NCBI RefSeq assembly: GCF_005491205.1
Contig: NZ_CP028036.1
Location: 241,150-305,149 of the forward strand
DNA: 64,000 bases
From: Nissabacter sp. SGAir0207
GTDB lineage: Bacteria > Pseudomonadota > Gammaproteobacteria > Enterobacterales > Enterobacteriaceae
Reading direction: 5' to 3'
Each line of letters opens with the position of its first letter. The stretch's first letter is position 1. Positions 58,594-64,000 of the stretch are shown one piece after another. The notes below the pieces were generated by a model. That model had not been told where the DNA came from. It ran no database searches and saw only the letters and a program-made list of their open reading frames with translations. Both the position numbers and the translations under genes were made by a program.

Positions 58594-58641
58594 TCAGAAG
58601 CGGTACTGCATGCTTAGTGAATCGCCGCTGTAGGTTTTATG
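58594..58641 (-). pseudogene. Possible 3' remnant of an outer-membrane beta-barrel protein gene
   Basis: On the minus strand a 16-codon segment reads HKTYSGDSLSMQYRF followed by TGA. The final phenylalanine with alternating hydrophobic and aromatic residues (F, Y, M, L at every second position) is the classical C-terminal signal of outer-membrane barrels. The frame is closed by an upstream stop about three codons earlier, so no gene remains. It ends against the bidirectional terminator. It could also be chance. Confidence 0.3.
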
Positions 58642-59108
58642 CTTAGTTCGTTAATATGAAAGAGATGCCAGCAAAAAGATCACAATTATTTTATTTAACT
58701 TCTTGACGCTTAACCTTTGTTTGAATTTACTTTGGCACTCACGCATCATTATATCCCGTCATTTTACCCTAGCTATTTCCCCTAACCCTTGGCACCTCAT
58801 GAAATAGATTAAAACGCATCATTCAATTATTCCTTGCCAATAAACTCTGTAGTGCAAAAGGCCGGGGAAATATTTTGCTGACGCACCCTCGCGCTATAGT
58901 CACTCATTAACGGGGCGGAGGAATGGCGCGCCGAATAATGAGGCCAGATCATCAATGGTAACGGGCGGGTAGACATTTGTGCGTTCTACCCCTTTCAGGT
59001 GACTGAATGACGCAAAGTTGACCTATCGAAACCGTTATCTTGCGTTAAGCTAGTAAACGGATGCCAAAACGGTGTCCGTTTCTTTTTTATCCTTAGAGGT
59101 GGTAAACA
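58642..59108. other. AT-rich intergenic region before the alcohol dehydrogenase gene
   Basis: 467 bases without a gene. One hairpin, GGGTAGA (58967-58973) with TCTACCC (58985-58991), lies before the probable promoter of the dehydrogenase gene. I see no other structure. Confidence 0.45.
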
Positions 59109-60155
59109 ATGAAAACCCAGGGCTATGCCGCACTTAAAGCAGGCGCACCGCTGACGCCTTTCACATTTGAACGTCGCGCACTGCGTGACAATGATGTGGC
59201 GATGGAGATCCTCTACTGTGGCGTGTGCCACTCGGATCTGCATCAGGCACGCAATGACTGGGGCTTCGGGGCCTACCCGATGGTGCCGGGGCATGAGATT
59301 GTTGGCCGTGTGACCGATGTGGGCGCGGGCGTAAAACGCTTCAAAGAGGGTGATATCGTCGCGGTTGGCTGCATGGTGGACTCCTGCCAGACCTGTGACC
59401 AGTGCCGTCAGGGCGAAGAGCAGTACTGCCGTGAAGGTAACACCCCCACCTACGCTGGCCATGACCGCATCACCGGTGAACTGACCCAAGGTGGCTACTC
59501 CAAGCATCTGGTAGTACGTGAAGAGTTCGCGCTCTCTGTGCCGGACACCCTGGAGCTATCCAAGGTGGCACCGCTGCTGTGCGCGGGCATCACCACCTAC
59601 TCCCCGCTGCGTACCTGGGGCGTCGGCCCCGGCAGCCGCGTTGCGGTAGTGGGTCTGGGCGGTCTGGGCCACATGGCGGTAAAACTGGCCGTGGGCATGG
59701 GTGCCACCGTGACCGTCATTGGCCGCAGTGGCGCGAAAGCGGATGATGCGCGCGAGCTGGGCGCTGACCACTACCTGATCTCCACCGATGAAGAGGCGAT
59801 GCGTCAGGCGCAGAACAGCTTCGATGTGATTATCGATAGCGTGCCGGTTCGCCATGACGTCTCGCTCTACATGCCGCTGCTGGATGTGGATGGCACGCTG
59901 GTGATGGTCGGCCAGATTGGCCCAATCGATGAGCAGAGCACCCTGCCGCTGGTCTTTGGCCGTCGCCGTCTGGCTGGCTCCCTGATCGGCGGCATCGCCG
60001 AAACCCAGGAGATGCTGGACTTCTGCGGCAGAAAGAACATCCTGCCGGAGTGTGAAATCATCAATATCGACCAGATCAACGAAGCCTTTGAGCGCATGGA
60101 GCGCTCTGACGTGCGTTACCGTTTCGTGATCGACATGGCATCGCTCTCCGCATGA
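59109..60155 (+). CDS. NAD(P)-dependent zinc alcohol dehydrogenase, YahK-like (CAD family)
   Basis: 348 residues of the cinnamyl/mannitol dehydrogenase group. Catalytic zinc ligands are Cys40 (CGVCHSDLH), His62/Glu63 (PGHEIVG) and Cys158 (LLCAGITTYSPL). The structural zinc is bound by Cys93, 96, 99 and 107 (SCQTCDQCRQGEEQYC). The cofactor loop is VGLGGLGHMAVKL (181-193). It closely resembles E. coli YahK, an aldehyde reductase. GAGGTGGTAAACA precedes the ATG. Confidence 0.93.
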   Translation: MKTQGYAALKAGAPLTPFTFERRALRDNDVAMEILYCGVCHSDLHQARNDWGFGAYPMVPGHEIVGRVTDVGAGVKRFKEGDIVAVGCMVDSCQTCDQCRQGEEQYCREGNTPTYAGHDRITGELTQGGYSKHLVVREEFALSVPDTLELSKVAPLLCAGITTYSPLRTWGVGPGSRVAVVGLGGLGHMAVKLAVGMGATVTVIGRSGAKADDARELGADHYLISTDEEAMRQAQNSFDVIIDSVPVRHDVSLYMPLLDVDGTLVMVGQIGPIDEQSTLPLVFGRRRLAGSLIGGIAETQEMLDFCGRKNILPECEIINIDQINEAFERMERSDVRYRFVIDMASLSA

Positions 60156-60161
60156 TGCCCC

Positions 60162-60187
60162 ACGCTGCGCCCGTCCGGGCGCAGCGT
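60162..60187. terminator. Hairpin between convergent alcohol dehydrogenase and sugar-porter genes
   Basis: ACGCTGCGCCC (60162-60172), loop GTCC, GGGCGCAGCGT (60177-60187). Confidence 0.75.
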
Positions 60188-60193
60188 TCCTCC

Positions 60194-61594
60194 CTACCCC
60201 TTGCGCCCGTGGCGCGCCCGGAAATAGAGCTCCACCTCCTCCAGACTCTTGCCCTTGGTCTCCGGCACAAAAAAGCTGAACACCATGAAACCGGCGCAGA
60301 TGGCGGTAAACAGCCAGAAAGTGGCCGCAGCCCCCCACTCCGCCAGCATCGGCAATGAAACCAGCGCAATCACCAGATTGGTGGCGAAGATCACGCAGAT
60401 CGACAGGCTGGTGACCTTGGCCCGTGCGCGCAGCGGCGAGATTTCAGAGATCACCAGAAAGCCGAGGATGCCGGGGCTGACCGCGTACATCACGATGTAG
60501 AGCAGCAGCGCGGCAAAGGCCAGCCAGTGGCTATGGGTAAAGGCTGGCACCGAAAAGACCACGGCCAGCACCAGCATACTGAGGGTCAGCCCGGTGGCAC
60601 CGCCAATCATCATTGGCCGACGGCCAAGGCGATCCACCAGCGCCATCCCCACCAACGTAAACAGCACGTTGGTGATGCCCAACCCCATGGTGGCAAGCCA
60701 GGAGGCGGAGGCGTCAAAACCGCTCAGTTGCAGGATCTGCGGCGCGAAGTAGATCACCAGATTGATGCCACAGGCATTGGTGAGAAAGGCGATCAATACG
60801 CCAATCACCACCATTGGCCGTACCGGGCCGCTCAGCAACTCGCGCCAACCCACGGTTTTCCGCTCCAGCCGGTCCAGCCGCGCCGTCTCCTGCAACTCCT
60901 CCTCCACCGCCTCAGTGCCGCGCAGTTTCACCAGCGCCTGCCGCGCCTCCAGCGGACGCTTGCTGGCGATCAGCCAGCGCGGTGACTCGGTCACAAACAG
61001 TACGCCAAGGCTCAGGATCACGCCAAACAGCGCCGCGATGGTCAACGGAATGCGCCACTCCGCCAGCGGTTCCGCCAGTGAGTTGACGCCGTAGGCCATC
61101 AGAATGCCGATGGTGATCAGCAATTGGTAGGAGCTGACCAGCACGCCGCGGATGCGCGGCGGTGCCAGTTCCGCGATATAGATCGGGATCAGCACCGAGG
61201 AGGCCCCGACGCCGATGCCCAGCAAGATGCGCGCCGCCACCAGCAGGTGCACCTCCAGCGTCATCGCCGAGAAGAGCGCGCCCGCGGCAAAGGCGATGCC
61301 TGACACGCACAACGGCAGCTTGCGGCCATAGCGGTCAGCCAGCGGCCCGGCGGCCAGCGCGCCCACCATGCCGCCAAGTAGCGAGGCGCTCGCCACCACG
61401 CCCTGCATCAGGCTGCTCAGCCCCATCTGCTGGCCGATAAAGATCACCGCGCCGCCAATAATGCCGGTGTCATAGCCAAAGATGATGCCCCCCACCGCCG
61501 AGATCAGCACAGCCAGGCCAAGAGACAGGGTCAACCCCCGGCGCGATCGCCGGATGGCGGACGGGGCAAGCCCGCCATAATTGGTGTTTTCCAT
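60194..61594 (-). CDS. MFS sugar porter
   Basis: 466 residues, 12 predicted TM helices. Sugar-porter signatures: FGYDTGIIGGAVIFI, GPLADRYGRK, PIYIAELAPPRIRGVLVSSYQLLITIG, TESPRWL, LVDRLGRRPMMI, and FFVPETKGKSLEEVE at the end. ATG 61594 follows AAGGGATGCTGT; a longer frame is unsupported. It is followed upstream in the same orientation by a ROK sugar kinase 28 bases away, so the two likely import and phosphorylate one sugar. Confidence 0.9.
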   Translation of the reverse strand: MENTNYGGLAPSAIRRSRRGLTLSLGLAVLISAVGGIIFGYDTGIIGGAVIFIGQQMGLSSLMQGVVASASLLGGMVGALAAGPLADRYGRKLPLCVSGIAFAAGALFSAMTLEVHLLVAARILLGIGVGASSVLIPIYIAELAPPRIRGVLVSSYQLLITIGILMAYGVNSLAEPLAEWRIPLTIAALFGVILSLGVLFVTESPRWLIASKRPLEARQALVKLRGTEAVEEELQETARLDRLERKTVGWRELLSGPVRPMVVIGVLIAFLTNACGINLVIYFAPQILQLSGFDASASWLATMGLGITNVLFTLVGMALVDRLGRRPMMIGGATGLTLSMLVLAVVFSVPAFTHSHWLAFAALLLYIVMYAVSPGILGFLVISEISPLRARAKVTSLSICVIFATNLVIALVSLPMLAEWGAAATFWLFTAICAGFMVFSFFVPETKGKSLEEVELYFRARHGRKG

Positions 61595-61622
61595 ACAGCA
61601 TCCCTTCGAGGTAACAATAAAA

Positions 61623-62540
61623 TTATTTAATGAAATAGAGGTGCGCCGCCCCCCGTGCACCGGCGGCATCGCCGAGGGCGCAGGGCACAATATTTTTATT
61701 TACCGCGTAACCGGGCGCACGCGTCAGGGCACTCTCCATCCCCGCGCGGAACAGCGGGAAGAAGTGCGCGGCGCTGCCGCCAAGCAGGGTGCAGTCCGGG
61801 CCGTAGAGCGTCAGCAAGGTGTTGAGACCTTGCCCGACGTGGTAGCCGTACTGGTAAAAAATGGCCGCCACGCCAGGGTGTTGCGTGCGGAGCCGTCGCC
61901 AGCTAGCGAGATCCTGCTGGTCATAGGGCACTTCCGGCAGGTGCGCCTCCAGGGCGGACTGCAACGCGCTGCGCGCCGCCACACTCTCCCAACAGCCTGA
62001 CAGCCCGCAGTAGCAGCGCTGGCCGCCCATCACCGGGATATGCCCCGCTTCCGGGTGCGCGCCCGTCACCGTGCGGGTCGGCTGCCCACGATCCAGCAGC
62101 GCCACGCCGACGCCCGTGCCCAGCGTCACCATTAGCATCCGCTGGCTGCCCTGCCCCGCGCCCAGTATGTACTCGCCGAGCGCGGCGGCCACCGCGTCGT
62201 TGTCAATGCTGACCGGTACGCCGAGTTGCTGCGCCAGCTCATCCGCCAGCGGGAAGTGGGAGAAGCAGGCCAGCGTATCGTCATTCTCGATAATACCGGT
62301 CTGGTTATTCACCGGGCCGCTCGCGCCGATCCCCACGCCGATCAGCGGCTTGCCAGCCGGCAAGAGTCCCCTGATCTGCTGTGCCAGATAGGTGCTGCGC
62401 CGTTGGCGCGGGATGGTCGTGAACAGCGCGGTAGGCATCACCAGTGCCGCCAGCTCCTGTTGGTTCTCCATTAATACAATACGGCTGCAAGTACCGCCCA
62501 AATCGATACCGGCGCGCACGCCTTTTTTCTCTGGTGTCAT
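61623..62540 (-). CDS. ROK family sugar kinase
   Basis: 305 residues. The ATP loop is AGIDLGGTCSR, the catalytic base is Asp115 (IDNDAVAAALGE), and the ROK zinc site is His167 (AGHIPV) with Cys176, 178 and 183 (RCYCGLSGCWE). It is therefore an active-looking ROK hexose kinase, closest in form to allokinase/fructokinase types. It precedes the sugar porter gene in the same operon. Confidence 0.9.
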   Translation of the reverse strand: MTPEKKGVRAGIDLGGTCSRIVLMENQQELAALVMPTALFTTIPRQRRSTYLAQQIRGLLPAGKPLIGVGIGASGPVNNQTGIIENDDTLACFSHFPLADELAQQLGVPVSIDNDAVAAALGEYILGAGQGSQRMLMVTLGTGVGVALLDRGQPTRTVTGAHPEAGHIPVMGGQRCYCGLSGCWESVAARSALQSALEAHLPEVPYDQQDLASWRRLRTQHPGVAAIFYQYGYHVGQGLNTLLTLYGPDCTLLGGSAAHFFPLFRAGMESALTRAPGYAVNKNIVPCALGDAAGARGAAHLYFIK

Positions 62541-62801
62541 AGTGTTATCGCTATTATTTTAATTGGTCTGGCCGGAAGTGGCCGAAATAGAAAAAGATAA
62601 AAAGGCTTGGAAGCCAGGCGCTATTTAGCATCATAAATAGCCGGAGAAAAAGTGAAATTGCAGCGCGGGCGTACCGGGAAAAAGCGCGGCCATCCCGCCA
62701 TGTGCCACGATATAGCGCGGGATCGGTTAGCGTTTTTTATCTTTAAGGGAGAATGCCGCCAACGGCTATCGCGGCGGCATGGGGGAAGTGCGGTTCGATT
62801 A
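62541..62801. other. Intergenic region between OYE and ROK genes
   Basis: About 260 bases on the downstream side of the OYE gene. ATGCCGCC (62753-62760) pairs with GGCGGCAT (62773-62780) and may terminate the OYE transcript. The promoter of the ROK-porter operon should lie near the left end. No regulator gene is adjacent. Confidence 0.45.
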
Positions 62802-63893
62802 TTACGCCAGTTCGCTCTCTTTGATATCGGCAATTGGCCCGAGGATCGCGCGGTCGAATTCCGCCAGCGGCGACTGGTGGCGCACTTTCATTGGCCAGTC
62901 GGCATTAGCGAGCGCACCGCGCCCAAGGGTAATGAAGTCAGCGCCCTGTGCCAATACCTGTTCCGCCCGCTGCGGATCGTGCAGGCTGCCATTGGCAATC
63001 AAAGTTAGGGTGGGTGCATATTTCCGTGCCAGCTCGACCAGCGAGTGCGGATTGCCGGGGAAGGCCGGTGCCCAAGCCTCATACTCCGTGAGGTGGAGGA
63101 AATCGATGCCCGACGCGGCCAAACGCTGGAACACCGCCTGCGCCCCGGCCTCGCCCTCCTGCCATTTGTGGGTGAAGTCATTGACCTTGCCCTGCGAGAG
63201 ACGGATGCCCATCGCCACCTCCGGCCCTACCCTGCGGCGCACGGCTTCGATTACCGCCAGACTGAGGGAGAGGCGGCCCACAATATCGCCGCCCCACTCA
63301 TCGCTGCGCGGATTGGTGTAATCGGTAAAGAACTGGTCGAGCAGGTAACCATTGGCACCGTGGATCTCGATGCCATCAAAGCCAGCGCTGACAGCGCGGG
63401 CCGCGGTGTCAGCGAAGGCCGCAATCACCTCATGGATCTCGTCGCCGGTCAGCGCACGTGGCATCGGGTAGGCACCCTCGCCGCGGTAGAATGCCATCTG
63501 CTCGCCCTTCGGCTGTACCGCGGCGGGCGCGGCTGTCTCCTGTCGATAGATATTGCCCTGCGACAGCGCGCCAGCATGTTGCAGCTGGGCGATAATCTTG
63601 CCGCCGCGCTGGTGCACCGCCTCCACCACCGCGCGCCAACCGGCCTCCTGCTCATCGGTCACCAGCCCAGACTGGTAGGCATAGGCCTGTGACCATGCGC
63701 GGTCGATATAGATCCCCTCGGTAATCACCAGCCCAAAGCCGCCGGAGGCAAAGCGCGAGTAGTAGTGCTTCATCCGCTCGCCAGCCACGCCGGTTTCAGA
63801 GGCGCTGACGCGGGTCATTGGCGCAACCGCCAGCCGGTTTGCCAAGGGGAGTGAATTGATATGGCCGGGGTGGAACAGCTTGGAGTCAGTCAT
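62802..63893 (-). CDS. NADH:flavin oxidoreductase / Old Yellow Enzyme family
   Basis: 363 residues. FMN TIM-barrel of the OYE family: NRLAVAPMTRVSA, VQPKGEQMAF, EIHGANGYLLDQFFTDYTNPRSDEWGG with the substrate-binding His178/Asn181 pair and Tyr183, and FITLGRGALANADWP. It should reduce alpha,beta-unsaturated carbonyls or nitro compounds. AGGATAAAAAAG precedes the ATG. It is transcribed alone; an operator-like palindrome lies about 90 bases upstream. Confidence 0.92.
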   Translation of the reverse strand: MTDSKLFHPGHINSLPLANRLAVAPMTRVSASETGVAGERMKHYYSRFASGGFGLVITEGIYIDRAWSQAYAYQSGLVTDEQEAGWRAVVEAVHQRGGKIIAQLQHAGALSQGNIYRQETAAPAAVQPKGEQMAFYRGEGAYPMPRALTGDEIHEVIAAFADTAARAVSAGFDGIEIHGANGYLLDQFFTDYTNPRSDEWGGDIVGRLSLSLAVIEAVRRRVGPEVAMGIRLSQGKVNDFTHKWQEGEAGAQAVFQRLAASGIDFLHLTEYEAWAPAFPGNPHSLVELARKYAPTLTLIANGSLHDPQRAEQVLAQGADFITLGRGALANADWPMKVRHQSPLAEFDRAILGPIADIKESELA

Positions 63894-63983
63894 CTTTTTT
63901 ATCCTGTCACGAACTATTATAAACTTCCGCCACTGTAATCAGCCGGCCAGCCGGGAAAAAGCCCTGCGCCTGATAAGCCGGTA

Positions 63984-63998
63984 TAACGGAAACCGTTA
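63984..63998. promoter_or_regulatory. LacI-type operator-like palindrome upstream of the OYE gene
   Basis: TAACGG (63984-63989)-AAA-CCGTTA (63993-63998) is a perfect inverted repeat. It may belong to the OYE gene or to a divergent gene beyond the window. Confidence 0.4.
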
Positions 63999-64000
63999 CA

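Noticed and set aside
62652..63008. 118-codon plus-strand frame upstream and inside the OYE gene
   Set aside because: Mostly antisense to the OYE gene, no ribosome site, basic low-information translation.

Overview
The window reads as chromosomal DNA of a GC-rich enterobacterium (Enterobacterales, perhaps a Serratia- or Yersiniaceae-like genus). The evidence is several proteins that closely resemble named E. coli products (YddG, the YneI/Sad succinate-semialdehyde dehydrogenase, Kbp/YgaU, YahK-like alcohol dehydrogenase, YhhW-like pirin), together with enterobacterial-type Shine-Dalgarno sites and a Fur-box-like site. Genus and species cannot be fixed from the sequence alone. I see no rRNA, tRNA, CRISPR array, phage or insertion sequence. 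This is an accessory metabolic and regulatory stretch made of many short operons, each next to its own regulator.

Layout. 1-4.7 kb: end of an aminotransferase gene, a TetR regulator, a 2-hydroxyacid dehydrogenase, a cupin, a histidine phosphatase, then a second TetR regulator and a DJ-1/PfpI protein that share the same 17-bp operator. 4.7-7.9 kb: a UbiD-type decarboxylase divergent from a MarR-AraC regulator pair, with a perfect 16-bp palindrome between them. 7.9-16 kb: an MFS transporter, YddG, a DapA-like lyase, an aldehyde dehydrogenase, a small unknown protein, a GntR/FCD regulator and a FAD amine/imino-acid oxidase. Shared TGT-N2-ACA operators suggest one GntR-controlled catabolic regulon.

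16-23.4 kb: a signalling island. It holds two XapX (DUF1427) membrane proteins, a receiver-only response regulator, a 1853-residue kinase-like/STAND-ATPase/GAF/PAS/histidine kinase and a FixJ-type regulator. 43.4-46.7 kb carries paralogues of both regulator types beside an isochorismatase-like hydrolase and a four-gene amidohydrolase-DoxX-MFS-alpha/beta hydrolase operon. The promoter regions of these loci share an unusual element, TATAC-N5-GATA repeated with a 16-bp period and ending in a GATAAT -10-like box (16028-16061, 23633-23651 on the minus strand, 43514-43564). I regard this two-locus network with a common promoter code as the most likely undescribed system in the window.

23.7-37.8 kb: a secreted HSL-type esterase, a Fur-controlled TonB receptor, an MFS/SDR pair with a LysR regulator, a ChrR-like cupin, an arylamine N-acetyltransferase, an AT-rich island with a lone GT14-type glycosyltransferase, Kbp, and a DeoR/phosphatase/MFS unit. 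46.9-51.1 kb: LysR with a YdcZ-type two-gene DMT pair, a darcynin-family protein, a quinone-oxidoreductase-like enzyme and an EthD protein. 51.2-57.0 kb: a peptide/nickel-type ABC operon in which both permeases are fused into one protein, followed by a NicO nickel/cobalt transporter. 57.2-64 kb: Sad, a YahK-like alcohol dehydrogenase, a sugar porter, a ROK kinase and an Old Yellow Enzyme.
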